DNA of 38,056 nucleotides from Kocuria tytonicola. GTDB lineage: Bacteria; Actinomycetota; Actinomycetes; Actinomycetales; Micrococcaceae. Location of the stretch: the NCBI RefSeq assembly GCF_003687455.1, contig NZ_PHOA01000013.1, positions 1 through 38,056 of the forward strand, read 5' to 3'. Made by a program: the position numbers and the translations under genes. Position 1 is the first letter of the stretch. Every line of letters starts with the position of its first letter. Shown one piece after another: positions 24,849 through 32,872 of the stretch. The notes beneath the pieces are model-generated. The model searched no databases, had not been told where the DNA came from, and worked only from the letters and a program-made list of their open reading frames with translations.

Positions 24849-25023
24849 GCGGAATCCTGCGCCCTGTGGCGGGGGTTTGCCGCTCCGGCGGCTCCCCGGC
24901 TGCCTGCTGCGCCCTGGTGACCCGCGGAAGCCGGGCCACGGCGCCCCGAAAGGGTGGGCCACGGCGTCGTCGGCATCCGTAGGATGGTGGCCCCAGAGAT
25001 CCGAACCGCGTCAGGAGGACCCC

Positions 25024-25443
25024 GTGCCCAAGGCGAAGAAGAACGGCCGCGCGCGGCAGGACGAGATCCCGTCCACGCTGCAGCGCTCCGACGAGAAGGC
25101 GCAGGACACGTTCGCGCAGACCTGGGACTCCGCCCAGGACGAGTACCACGACGACGCCCGTGCCGCACGCACCGCGTGGGCGGCGGTCAAGCACACCCAC
25201 GAGAAGGTGGGGGACCACTGGGAGCCCAAGGAGGAGAACGGTCCGTCCGACGACAGTGCCGAGAAGGGCGGCCTGAACTCGGAGGACACCGCCGGGGGAG
25301 TGGACGCCCACGCCTCCAAGGAGCATCTCTACGAGATCGCGCAGGAGCTGGACGTGCAGGGCCGCTCGGGGATGACGAAGGACGAGCTGGTGGACGCCAT
25401 CGAGAAGGCGAACGACAAGAGGACGCGGGACGCCCGGCAGTAG
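25024..25443 (+). CDS. ChaB family protein with C-terminal Rho-N/SAP-like domain
   Basis: The 139-residue protein has a ChaB domain (residues about 10-70: EIPSTLQRSDEKAQDTFAQTWDSAQDEY ... AWAAVKHTHEKVGDHWEPKE), an acidic linker, and a C-terminal Rho-N-like helix-extended-loop-helix (about 100-130: EHLYEIAQELDVQGRSGMTKDELVDAIEKA). The pair suggests a small nucleic-acid-associated stress protein; ChaB itself has no firmly known function and the old cation-transport name is doubtful. GTG 25024 is chosen because AGGAGG lies 7 bases upstream and the sequence MPKAKK starts as in relatives. It is divergent from hsp20 around two HAIR elements, so heat-stress control is plausible. Confidence 0.88.
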   Translation: MPKAKKNGRARQDEIPSTLQRSDEKAQDTFAQTWDSAQDEYHDDARAARTAWAAVKHTHEKVGDHWEPKEENGPSDDSAEKGGLNSEDTAGGVDAHASKEHLYEIAQELDVQGRSGMTKDELVDAIEKANDKRTRDARQ

Positions 25444-25467
25444 CCACTCCCCGAGCGTCCACGGTGA

Positions 25468-25524
25468 CTGGGGTGCAGTTCCACCCACGAGAGCGCCGAC
25501 ACTGCGGGCAGAACTGCACCCCAG
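25468..25524. repeat. 57-bp inverted-repeat element between converging genes
   Basis: The 14-nt outer arms (25468-25481 and 25511-25524) are perfectly complementary; pairing continues inward with two mismatches to about 18 bp around a ~20-nt loop. It works as a terminator between the ChaB-type gene and the GNAT gene, but the large loop and conserved-looking GGGGTGCAGTT ends also resemble a dispersed intergenic repeat. Confidence 0.6.
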
Positions 25525-25552
25525 AACCTTTCGAGGGCGCGCAGGGAACGCG

Positions 25553-26032
25553 CTACAGCTGACGCGCCAGGAACACCGATGCGGTGGTGGACTCGTGGAA
25601 GGACTCCACGGGCTGGTAGCCCCGGTTGCGGAACATCGCGATGCCCTCGGTCATCTCGGGGTTGAGGGACACCACCGCCGTGACCGCGCCGAACGCCCGG
25701 ACCTTGTTCTCCAGGGCGCGCACGAGGGTGCGGGCGTGGCCCTTGCCGCGGTGCGCCGGGGCGACCCAGATCCGGCGCAGCTCCACACGCTCCTCGTCCA
25801 GCTTCCGGACCGCGCCGCACGCGATCACCTCCCCCGTGACGAGGTCCGTCATGAGGAAGAAGTCCCCGTGGGGCGGGGTGACGTCCTGGGCCCCGGTGAC
25901 CTCCGTGAGCTCGGGGTCGAAGCCGCCGTCGATCCGGTGGTCGAGCTCGCTGAAATAGGCGCTCAGGGCCTGCCGCGTCTGCTCACTGGCGGCCTGACCC
26001 TCCACGATGCGGACCGGTTCGGTGGCGTTCAT
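25553..26032 (-). CDS. GNAT family N-acetyltransferase
   Basis: The 159-residue single GNAT domain shows VELRRIWVAPAHRGKGHARTLVRALE, where motif A (R-G-K-G-H-A) binds the acetyl-CoA pyrophosphate, followed by AVVSLNPEMTEGIAMFRNRGYQPVESF. It transfers an acetyl group to an amine of unknown identity. ATG 26032 has only a weak ribosome site (GGTGGG). A longer in-frame extension overlaps the divergent kinase gene and is unlikely. The intergenic space to that gene is only 61 bp, so their promoters lie back to back. Confidence 0.9.
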   Translation of the reverse strand: MNATEPVRIVEGQAASEQTRQALSAYFSELDHRIDGGFDPELTEVTGAQDVTPPHGDFFLMTDLVTGEVIACGAVRKLDEERVELRRIWVAPAHRGKGHARTLVRALENKVRAFGAVTAVVSLNPEMTEGIAMFRNRGYQPVESFHESTTASVFLARQL

Positions 26033-26081
26033 CCCACCATCGTGACAGCTGCGTGTCCTGTTCACCAGCACCCGCGTGGGG

Positions 26082-26087
26082 TAGTTT
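26082..26087 (+). promoter_or_regulatory. Putative -10 box of the PfkB kinase gene (leaderless start)
   Basis: TAGTTT ends six bases before GTG 26094. No ribosome binding site is visible, so translation is probably leaderless. Confidence 0.4.
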
Positions 26088-26093
26088 TCGTGC

Positions 26094-27056
26094 GTGACCG
26101 ACACCCGTTCCAGCGCGAAACCGCGCCTCTCCGTCCTGGTTCCCACGCCGCTGCTGATCACGGAGATCACCGAGCCGGCCGCGTACCGCAACCGCAGCCC
26201 GCACGAGTCGGACGTGCACATGCACCCCGGTGGCCAGGGACTGTGGGTGGCCCGCATGGCGGGATCCCTCGGAGCGGACGTCTCGGTGAACGGCCCGTTC
26301 GGCGGGGAGCTGGGTGCGTTGATCCGCTCCATGCTGGACGGGCTGGGCATGCAGGTCAACGCCGTGCGCTACGGGTACGGCAACGGCGGCTACGTGTACG
26401 ACCTGCGGGGCGACGACCGCGAGACCGTGGCCCACATGCCGCCGCCGGAGCTGTCCCGGCACGAGCTCGACGATCTCTACGGCACGGCGTTCGTGGACGC
26501 CCTCGCCTCGGACGTTCTCACGGTCACGGGGTCCGAGCCCGGGGACGTGGTGCCGGCGTCGTTCTTCGGCCGTCTCATCCGGGACACCCGGGACGCCGGG
26601 ACCACCGTGGTGGCGGACCTCAGCGGCGCGCCCGCGCTCGCGGCCGTGGACGCCCACGTGGACGTGCTGAAGATCAGCCACGAGGAGGTGCGGGACCTGG
26701 ACCTCGCCCCGGACGACACCCCCGAGTCCCTCGTGGCAGCCGGGTGGGCGCTCGTGGAGCGGGGCGCGGGCGCCGTCGTCGTCTCCCGGGCCAAGGACCC
26801 GGCGCTGCTCGTGGAGCACGACGCGGTGCGCGAGGTCTCGGCGCCCTCGATCACCCCGCTGGACCACCGCGGCGCGGGGGACTCCATGACGGCCGGCATC
26901 TCCGTGGGGCTGGCCCGCGGCCTCGACCTCGTGGACGCCGTGGCACTCGGGGCCTCCGCCGGCGCGCTCAACGTGGCCCGGCGCGGCCTGGGGACCGGGA
27001 ACCGGACCACCATCGAGAAGTTCGCGCGGCAGATCACGGTGCGCACCGTCTCCTGA
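26094..27056 (+). CDS. PfkB family carbohydrate kinase (1-phosphofructokinase-like)
   Basis: The 320-residue ribokinase-fold kinase has the N-terminal substrate region HPGGQGLWVARMAGSLGADVSVNGPFGGELG and the ATP/anion-hole signature DHRGAGDSMTAGISVGLARG, with catalytic base D263. It lacks the typical NPA(x)D sugar-binding opening of ribokinase; LVPTPLLITEITEP instead resembles the hexose-phosphate branch. The phosphorylated substrate is undetermined. The GTG start is preceded by TAGTTT and no ribosome site. No sugar transporter is adjacent. Confidence 0.88.
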   Translation: MTDTRSSAKPRLSVLVPTPLLITEITEPAAYRNRSPHESDVHMHPGGQGLWVARMAGSLGADVSVNGPFGGELGALIRSMLDGLGMQVNAVRYGYGNGGYVYDLRGDDRETVAHMPPPELSRHELDDLYGTAFVDALASDVLTVTGSEPGDVVPASFFGRLIRDTRDAGTTVVADLSGAPALAAVDAHVDVLKISHEEVRDLDLAPDDTPESLVAAGWALVERGAGAVVVSRAKDPALLVEHDAVREVSAPSITPLDHRGAGDSMTAGISVGLARGLDLVDAVALGASAGALNVARRGLGTGNRTTIEKFARQITVRTVS

Positions 27057-27117
27057 GGCCCGGGGGCCCCGCAACCCAGACCTCCCACCCTGGTCCGGTT
27101 GACGGGCGCGTGCCACC

Positions 27118-27978
27118 ATGGACCCCATGCACATCCTGGTCACCAATGACGACGGCATCTCGTCCCCGGGGCTGGCGGTTCTGGTGCGGGCCGCGCTGGA
27201 CCGCGGGCACACCGTCACGGTGGCCGCGCCGGCCGAGGAGTACTCGGGTGCGAGCTCGTCCTTGTCCGGCGAGGAGATCGACGGGCGGATCGCCCTGGTG
27301 CCCGCGGACCCCCCGCACATGCCCGAGGGCGTGGAGTGCGTGGGGGTGCGGGCCGCCCCCGCCCTGATCGCGTTCCTCGCGTCCTACGGGGCGTTCGGCC
27401 CGCGCCCGGACATGGTGCTCTCGGGCGTGAACCTGGGTGCGAACACGGGCAAGGCCACGCTGCACTCGGGCACCGTGGGCGCCGTGCTCACGGCCGCGTC
27501 CCACGGCATCCCGGGCATTGCGGTCTCCGTCACCTCGGGCGCCCCGCAGCACTGGGAGACGGCGCTGCTGGTCACGCGCTTCGCCCTGGAGCGCTGGGAG
27601 GGCCGGGCCTGCCACGAGTGGATCCTCAACCTCAACGTCCCGGACGTGGCCCCCGAGCGGCTGCGAGGTCTGAGGCCCGCGCGGCTCGCGAGCTTCGGCG
27701 CGGTGCAGGCGCAGATCGGGCGCGGGGACGAGAAGCACATCGCCGTGACCTACAGCGCGGAGACGGGCCCCGAGGAACCGGACAGTGACCACCACCTCCT
27801 CACCCACGGCTGGGCCACCGCCACCCTGCTGCGCGCGCCGGTGGACGATCCCCACCAGGACCTGCGCACCGTCACCCCCGCGGAGCTCGGCATCGCGGAC
27901 CCCGCTGCGGACGACGCCGCCGCAGCCTCCCCGGGGAGCGTCACCGTGGACGCCGCCACGGTCATGCGCCGGACCTGA
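27118..27978 (+). CDS. surE: SurE family 5'/3'-nucleotidase
   Basis: A SurE homologue of 286 residues with all metal ligands: D11-D12 in HILVTNDDG, S43 in APAEEYSGAS, and N105 in SGVNLGANTG, followed by LHSGTVGAV. SurE dephosphorylates nucleoside 5'- or 3'-monophosphates and has a role in stationary phase. ATG 27127 gives the usual MxILxTNDDG start and may be the true one; ATG 27118 adds three residues. The C-terminal ~30 residues (IADPAADDAAAASPGS) are low-complexity, extend past the usual family end, and include an exact copy of the 11-mer motif (27910-27920). A TTGACG at about 27099 could be part of its promoter. Confidence 0.93.
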   Translation: MDPMHILVTNDDGISSPGLAVLVRAALDRGHTVTVAAPAEEYSGASSSLSGEEIDGRIALVPADPPHMPEGVECVGVRAAPALIAFLASYGAFGPRPDMVLSGVNLGANTGKATLHSGTVGAVLTAASHGIPGIAVSVTSGAPQHWETALLVTRFALERWEGRACHEWILNLNVPDVAPERLRGLRPARLASFGAVQAQIGRGDEKHIAVTYSAETGPEEPDSDHHLLTHGWATATLLRAPVDDPHQDLRTVTPAELGIADPAADDAAAASPGSVTVDAATVMRRT

Positions 27979-28170
27979 GGCTCACCGGTCCCCTGCCGGC
28001 GATCACGGCGGCCACCGGGGCCGTCCCGCCCCCGCGGAGCCCGGTTCCCCACGCTCCATGCACGCGTACGCGACGAGGGGATAGTCTTCCCGCCAGGAGA
28101 ACTCGCCCGAGCGCCGTCGGCCACTGACCCAGGACGTGAGCGGGCACGAACCAGCTGCGGAGGCTTGACG

Positions 28171-29838
28171 ATGGCATCGACACGAGCGGCGGACACGCAA
28201 CCGAGCGACGTCGGGGGCGCACCCGCGCCCCAGCGGCGGGACTGGGTGGCGCTCGGGGCACTCGCCGCGGGGCTCGGGATGATCGTGCTGGACGGCACGA
28301 TCGTGGGCGTGGCCCTGCCCGCGATCATCTCCGACCTGCACCTGGACCTCACGGACGCCCAGTGGGTCAACAGCCTCTACGCGGTGCTGCTCGCGGCACT
28401 GCTGCTGTCCACGGGCAAGCTCGCGGACCGGTGGGGACGCAAGACCATGTTCATGGCGGGGCTGCTGGTGTTCGCCGGGGGCAGCCTGCTGGCGGCGCTG
28501 TCCGGGACGGCGGGGGCGCTGATCGCGTCCCGCGCGGTGCAGGCGCTGGGCGCGGCGTTCATCATGCCGTCCACGCTGTCCACGGTGAACGCGCTGTTCC
28601 GCGGCAAGTACCGGGGGCCCGCGTTCGGCGTGTGGGGCGCGGTGATGTCCGGTGCGGCGGCCATCGGCCCGCTCGTGGGCGGCGCACTGACCCACTGGGC
28701 GTCCTGGCACTGGATCTTCCTGGTGAACCTGCCTCTCGCCGCGATCATTGCGTTGGTGGGCTGGCGCAGCATCACCAACACCCGCAGCGACGTGCGCGAG
28801 CGCGGCGCGGACGTGGACGGCGCCATGCTCAGCGCCCTGGCGTTCGGTGCGCTGGTGTTCGCGATCATCGAGGGCCCGGCCATCGGCTGGCTCACCCCCA
28901 CGGCGGACTTCTCGATCTTCGGCTGGGTGTGGCCGGCCACCGCGTCCGTGTCCGTCGTGGCAGTGGCGCTCGCGGTGGGACTCGTGGCGCTGGCGCTGTT
29001 CGTCGTGTGGGAGCGCCACCGGGCCCGCGTGCGCCGTTCCGCCCTGCTGGACCTGAACCTCTTCCAGGTGCGCACGTTCTCGTGGGGCAACCTCACGGCC
29101 GCCATGGTGGCCGTGGGTGAGTTCGCGATCATCTTCGTGCTGCCGCTCTACCTCACCAACGTGCTGGGGCTGAACATCATGCAGTCCGGCCTGGTGCTCG
29201 CGGCCATGGCGATCGGCGCGTTCATCTCCGGGGCGTCCGCGCGGCACCTCGCGGCGCGGTTCGGCGCTCCCGGGACGGTGCTGATCGGCCTGGGACTCGA
29301 GGTGGTGGGGGTCGCCGTGCTCGCGCTGCTCATGGGGCCCAGCACCTCGGCGTGGCTGATCGCCCTGCCGCTCGTGGGCTACGGCGTGGGCCTGGGGCTC
29401 GCCTCCGCGCAGCTCACCGGCACCGTGCTGCGGGACGTTCCCGTGGCGTCGTCGGGCCAGGCGTCCGCCACGCAGAGCACCGTGCGCCAGATCGGCTCGG
29501 CGCTGGGCACCGCCTTCGCGGGCGCGGCGCTGTCCGTGTCCATGGGGCTCACCCTGCCCGCCGCGCTCGGTGAGACCGGCCTGCAGCCCGGGCAGGCGGA
29601 CCAGCTCGCGGAGGCCACCCGCCAGTCCGCGGGCGGCATGATCCCGCAGCTGCGGGAGCAAGCCGCCCAGCAGCCCTTGGGCCCGGAAACGCAGCACGTC
29701 GTGGACGCCCTTGCCACCGGGTTCACCCACGCCACGCAGTGGGCGCTCGCGATCGCCACGGGATTCATCGTGCTGGGCTTCGTCGGCGCACTCCAGGTCC
29801 GCCGGGCCGCGCGCCGGGAGGAGAAGGACGCCGCCTGA
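28171..29838 (+). CDS. MFS transporter, DHA2 (EmrB/QacA-like) family
   Basis: The 555-residue protein has about 14 hydrophobic segments, D41 in the first helix (GMIVLDGTIVGVALPAI), motif A GKLADRWGRKTMFMAG (82-97), and motif C-like GAVMSGAAAIGPLVGGAL in helix 5, all typical of drug:H+ antiporters with 14 helices. It probably exports lipophilic or cationic compounds; substrate is unknown. CGGAGG is seven bases before ATG 28171; TTG 28165 is an alternative. A -10-like TAGTCT lies near 28082. There is no adjacent regulator gene, which is unusual for this family. Confidence 0.92.
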   Translation: MASTRAADTQPSDVGGAPAPQRRDWVALGALAAGLGMIVLDGTIVGVALPAIISDLHLDLTDAQWVNSLYAVLLAALLLSTGKLADRWGRKTMFMAGLLVFAGGSLLAALSGTAGALIASRAVQALGAAFIMPSTLSTVNALFRGKYRGPAFGVWGAVMSGAAAIGPLVGGALTHWASWHWIFLVNLPLAAIIALVGWRSITNTRSDVRERGADVDGAMLSALAFGALVFAIIEGPAIGWLTPTADFSIFGWVWPATASVSVVAVALAVGLVALALFVVWERHRARVRRSALLDLNLFQVRTFSWGNLTAAMVAVGEFAIIFVLPLYLTNVLGLNIMQSGLVLAAMAIGAFISGASARHLAARFGAPGTVLIGLGLEVVGVAVLALLMGPSTSAWLIALPLVGYGVGLGLASAQLTGTVLRDVPVASSGQASATQSTVRQIGSALGTAFAGAALSVSMGLTLPAALGETGLQPGQADQLAEATRQSAGGMIPQLREQAAQQPLGPETQHVVDALATGFTHATQWALAIATGFIVLGFVGALQVRRAARREEKDAA

Positions 29839-30003
29839 GCGGACGTGTCGGGGCTGCCGCTCTGACTGGCTGCTGGCTCTCCGCGGACGGCCCGGTGGAC
29901 AACCCCGCGGGACCGGCTCCGCGCGCATCCTCACCGGGGTGCGGTGCGGGCACAGTGGCCGAACGGCCATTGTCCGCGCCCGCCCGGTCTGAGACGGTGG
30001 AAG

Positions 30004-30020
30004 ACCGGGAGATTCCCGGT
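30004..30020. repeat. Small palindrome before the membrane-protein gene
   Basis: ACCGGGA-GAT-TCCCGGT has 7-bp perfect arms 27 bp before ATG 30048. It could be an operator or a leader hairpin. Confidence 0.4.
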
Positions 30021-30047
30021 GGAACAACCGGAGCAGGTGAGACGGCC

Positions 30048-30428
30048 ATGTCCACGAGCGAACCGAGAACCGTCAGCGGACAGCAGGCCAGCAGGGCAGA
30101 AGCAGCCGGTGCCTCACGGTCGCAGCCCTGGGAACCACAGGGCAGGCGCAAGCAGATCCTGATGGCCGATCCGTACTACCCCCATACAGTGTTGCGCGCA
30201 GTGTTTCTGGCTGCAGTGATTTTTCTCGCCATGATGGGGCTGTCTCTGGTGTTGGCGCTGACGATCTGGCCGCATGAGATCGACCGGAGTTCGCTGGTGG
30301 CGCCTTCCATCTATGCGGTCATCTTTGCCGGTGGACAGCTTGCCCTGCACCGGTTCCGGGTGGGTCGACTCGAAGCGTGGGGGCGGATTCCGCCCAGGGG
30401 TGAAGCCAGGAGAATGCGGGGCGGGTGA
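30048..30428 (+). CDS. Small hypothetical membrane protein
   Basis: 126 residues: a hydrophilic N-terminus (about 1-45), a membrane helix at about 50-72 (AVFLAAVIFLAMMGLSLVLALTI), a second at about 83-100 (VAPSIYAVIFAGGQLAL), and a basic tail (RVGRLEAWGRIPPRGEARRMRGG). No family is recognised. Codon third positions include many A/T (CAT, GTT, TTT, TAT), unlike the surrounding genes, which hints at later acquisition or weak selection. A GGAG-containing stretch precedes the ATG. It converges on the NUDIX gene with only 8 bp between stops. Confidence 0.6.
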   Translation: MSTSEPRTVSGQQASRAEAAGASRSQPWEPQGRRKQILMADPYYPHTVLRAVFLAAVIFLAMMGLSLVLALTIWPHEIDRSSLVAPSIYAVIFAGGQLALHRFRVGRLEAWGRIPPRGEARRMRGG

Positions 30429-30436
30429 CTCCGGCC

Positions 30437-30928
30437 CTAACGGTGAGACCAGCTCCCCATCCCTCGCACCGCCGGCAGCGCGTACCAGCGGGCCAGCGGT
30501 GCGAGGTCCTCGACATCCTCCACCCCGTCCAGGGGCTGCCACCGCAGCTCGTCGATCTCGGCGGCCGGAGCAGGGGTCTCGGTGAGCGGTACGGAGCTGA
30601 CGAACACGTGGCTGTTCAGCCCGTGGCCGGGCTCGTTCGCGGCGTCCGAGTGCCACTCGCCCACGGGGGCCAGCTCCTCCGGTGACAGCTCGATCCCCAG
30701 TTCCTCCCGGACCTCGCGGACCCCGGTCTCCAGGGCGGTCTCTCCCGGCTCGGGTTTGCCGCCCGGGAACATGAACATGCTGGTCCCGCGCTTGCGCACC
30801 GTGAGCACGTGGCCGTCCGAGGCGCGGCGCAGCACCACGCCGGTGACCGTGATGACGGGCCGTGCGGCGTCGTCGTCGGGGGCGGAAGCGGGGCCGGAGG
30901 CGGGGAGAGCATCATGGGAGGCGGACAC
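30437..30928 (-). CDS. NUDIX hydrolase
   Basis: The 163-residue protein contains a perfect Nudix box, G57-x5-E63-x7-REVREELGI (57-79), which binds Mg2+ and cleaves a nucleoside-diphosphate-linked substrate. FMFPGGKPEPGE suggests a MutT/ADP-ribose-type member, but substrate is not predictable. The N-terminal ~22 residues (SASHDALPASGPASAPDDDAARP) are low-complexity and encoded partly by the repeated 11-mer (30864-30874). The GTG start at 30928 is six bases after a TAGACT -10-like box, so a leaderless mRNA is likely. It is divergent from the nitronate monooxygenase gene by 22 bp. Confidence 0.92.
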   Translation of the reverse strand: MSASHDALPASGPASAPDDDAARPVITVTGVVLRRASDGHVLTVRKRGTSMFMFPGGKPEPGETALETGVREVREELGIELSPEELAPVGEWHSDAANEPGHGLNSHVFVSSVPLTETPAPAAEIDELRWQPLDGVEDVEDLAPLARWYALPAVRGMGSWSHR

Positions 30929-30950
30929 CCGCCCAGTCTAAGGAGACACC

Positions 30951-31973
30951 GTGACCGACCCGCTGACCGACCTGCAGGTACCGATCGTCCAGGCGCCCAT
31001 GGCGGGCGGCCCGTCCACCCCGGCGCTCGCGGTGGCCGTGACGCGCGCCGGTGGGCTGGGGATGCTCGCCGCGGGGTACAAGACCGCGCAGGCCATGGCG
31101 GAGGAGATCCGGGTGGTCGCCGCGCACACGGACCGCTTCGGGGTGAACCTTTTCGTCCCGGAGCAGGACCCGTCCGATCCCGCGAACCTCGCCGCGTACG
31201 CACAGGCCCTCGCCCCGCTCGCCGCGGAGCTGGGCATCCCGGCTCCCGCGGTGGGCGAGTACACGGACGACGACTACCCCGCCAAGCTCGACCATCTCGT
31301 GGCCCATCCCGTGCCGCTGGTCTCCTTCACGTTCGGTCTGCCGAGTGCGGCGGACGTGGCCCGGCTGCGGGAGGCGGGCAGCGCCGTCGTCCTCAATGCC
31401 ACCACCGCCCGGGAGGTGACGGCCGCCGCCGAGCTCGCTCCGGACGCCATCGTCGTCCAGGGCACCGAGGCCGGCGGGCACCGCGCCACCCACGGCCAGG
31501 CCGCGGAGCCGGAGGACATCACCACGACGGCGCTGCTCACCGCCGCGCGCGAGCTCACCGGGATTCCCCTGGTTGCCGCGGGCGGTGTGGCCCGCCGCGA
31601 CGACGCCGCGGACCTGCTGCGCCGCGGGGCCCGGGCCGTGCAGGTGGGCACGCTGTTCCTCACCGCGCAGGAGGCGGGGACCAAACCCGCGCACCGCGAG
31701 GCCCTGCTGAGCGCAGCCGGCGGGGAGACCGTGGTGACCCGGGCGTTCTCCGGACGGGCCGCACGCGCGCTGCGCAACCGCTTCACCGACCGCATGGCGG
31801 GGGCCCAGGTGAAGGGCTACCCCCAGGTGCACTACATGACGGCCCCCCTGCGGGCGGCCTCGAAGGACGACGCCCAGGGCCTGAACCTGTGGGCCGGCAC
31901 GGGCTTCGCGGCGTGCCGGGCCACGACCGCGGAGGACGTCGTGGCCCAGTTCCGCGGGCTCTCGGCGAAGTGA
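30951..31973 (+). CDS. Nitronate monooxygenase family protein (FMN-dependent)
   Basis: The 340-residue NMO/2-nitropropane-dioxygenase TIM barrel shows PIVQAPMAGGPSTPALAVAVTRAGGLGMLAAGY at the N-terminus, FTFGLPS, VVQGTEAGGHRATHG (with the catalytic-region His), IPLVAAGGVARRDDAADLLRRGARAVQVGTLFL (FMN-phosphate loop), and a C-terminal SGRAARALRNRFTDRM. Such enzymes oxidise toxic alkyl nitronates such as propionate-3-nitronate. AGGAGA lies 6 bases before GTG 30951. The gene is monocistronic or reads towards the TetR-SMR genes 45 bp downstream, which have their own operator. Confidence 0.92.
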   Translation: MTDPLTDLQVPIVQAPMAGGPSTPALAVAVTRAGGLGMLAAGYKTAQAMAEEIRVVAAHTDRFGVNLFVPEQDPSDPANLAAYAQALAPLAAELGIPAPAVGEYTDDDYPAKLDHLVAHPVPLVSFTFGLPSAADVARLREAGSAVVLNATTAREVTAAAELAPDAIVVQGTEAGGHRATHGQAAEPEDITTTALLTAARELTGIPLVAAGGVARRDDAADLLRRGARAVQVGTLFLTAQEAGTKPAHREALLSAAGGETVVTRAFSGRAARALRNRFTDRMAGAQVKGYPQVHYMTAPLRAASKDDAQGLNLWAGTGFAACRATTAEDVVAQFRGLSAK

Positions 31974-31989
31974 AAGATCCCCGCTTGCT

Positions 31990-32011
31990 ACCTACCATAC
32001 GTATGGTAGGT
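31990..32011. promoter_or_regulatory. TetR operator: 22-bp perfect palindrome
   Basis: ACCTACCATAC is followed directly by its reverse complement, GTATGGTAGGT. It ends 7 bp before the TetR start codon and contains -10-like hexamers (TACCAT, TATGGT). Binding here would repress the whole TetR-SMR-SMR operon. Confidence 0.85.
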
Positions 32012-32018
32012 TTACGGC

Positions 32019-32528
32019 ATGACCACGAAACCTGAGATCCTCGACGGCGCGCTGGAGGTCCTGCGCGCCGGCGACACCCTGACGCTGGATGCCGTCGCGA
32101 AGCGCGTGGGCATCACCAAGCCCGGCGTGGTGCACCACTTTCGCACCAAGGAGGCGCTGGCCGTCGCCGTGGTGGAGCACCTCCTGGACGCGTGGGAGGC
32201 GGAGCTGGTCCGGCGTGCGGGCCCGGACGCCACGGCCACGGACCTGCTCCGCGCCTACGTGGAGCACACCCTGCTGGGCTCCATGGACCCCGCGGACCTC
32301 GCCCTGATGGCCGAGCCCAAGCTGCAGGAGAAGCTCTCGGCCCGCTGGGCCCGGCGCATGAACGCGTGGTTCGGGACGATCACGGACCCCCGCCTGCTGG
32401 CGGTGCGGCTGATCGCGGACGGCGCCTGGGTGGACCGGTGCCTGGGGGTCCTGGATGCGGACGAGACCCGGCGCGGCGCCGTCGTGCGGGTGGCCGTGCA
32501 GCTCATGGAGGAGGCGAGAACCCAGTGA
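32019..32528 (+). CDS. TetR family regulator of the SMR efflux operon
   Basis: A 169-residue TetR protein with the HTH at about residues 5-48 (EILDGALEVLRAGDTLTLDAVAKRVGITKPGVVHHFRTKEALAVAV) and a short ligand domain. Its ATG is 7 bp after a perfect palindromic operator, so it is probably autoregulated with a very short or absent leader. Its stop overlaps the start of the first SMR gene by 4 bp (GTGA), showing translational coupling. The likely inducer is the toxic cation exported by the SMR pair. Confidence 0.92.
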   Translation: MTTKPEILDGALEVLRAGDTLTLDAVAKRVGITKPGVVHHFRTKEALAVAVVEHLLDAWEAELVRRAGPDATATDLLRAYVEHTLLGSMDPADLALMAEPKLQEKLSARWARRMNAWFGTITDPRLLAVRLIADGAWVDRCLGVLDADETRRGAVVRVAVQLMEEARTQ

Positions 32529-32872
32529 AGAAGTGGATGTTCCTGGTGGCGGCGATCGCCATGGAGGTGACCGGATCCATCTCGCTCAAGGCGGCCATGG
32601 AGCACCCCGTGCTGTACGCGGTGGTCACCGTGGGGTACGCGGGGTCGTTCATCTCGCTGTTCATGGCCCTGCGCAACGGCATGAACCTGGGAGTGGGGTA
32701 CGGCATCTGGGGCGCCACGGGTGTGGCGGCAACTGCCGTGCTCTCCCTGCTCATCTTCCACGAGCCCATCACCCTGCTCATGGGGATCGGGATCGTGGTG
32801 GTGATGGCCGGTGTGCTGCTGATCGAACTCGGGTCCCAGGCGGCCCAGAAGAAGGCTGAGGTGTCCTCATGA
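32525..32872 (+). CDS. SMR family multidrug efflux protein, subunit 1
   Basis: The 115-residue protein has four hydrophobic helices. The essential proton/drug-coupling glutamate is E14 in IAMEVTGSISLKAA. The loop NGMNLGVGYGIWGATGVAATA matches the SMR helix-3 region (Y-x-x-W-x-G). The C-terminal tail (GSQAAQKKAEVSS) is hydrophilic. GTG 32525 overlaps the TetR stop, and its TGA overlaps the next SMR ATG by four bases. Adjacent unequal SMR genes usually encode a heterodimer (EbrAB, YkkCD type) that exports quaternary or aromatic cations with protons. Confidence 0.93.
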   Translation: MKKWMFLVAAIAMEVTGSISLKAAMEHPVLYAVVTVGYAGSFISLFMALRNGMNLGVGYGIWGATGVAATAVLSLLIFHEPITLLMGIGIVVVMAGVLLIELGSQAAQKKAEVSS

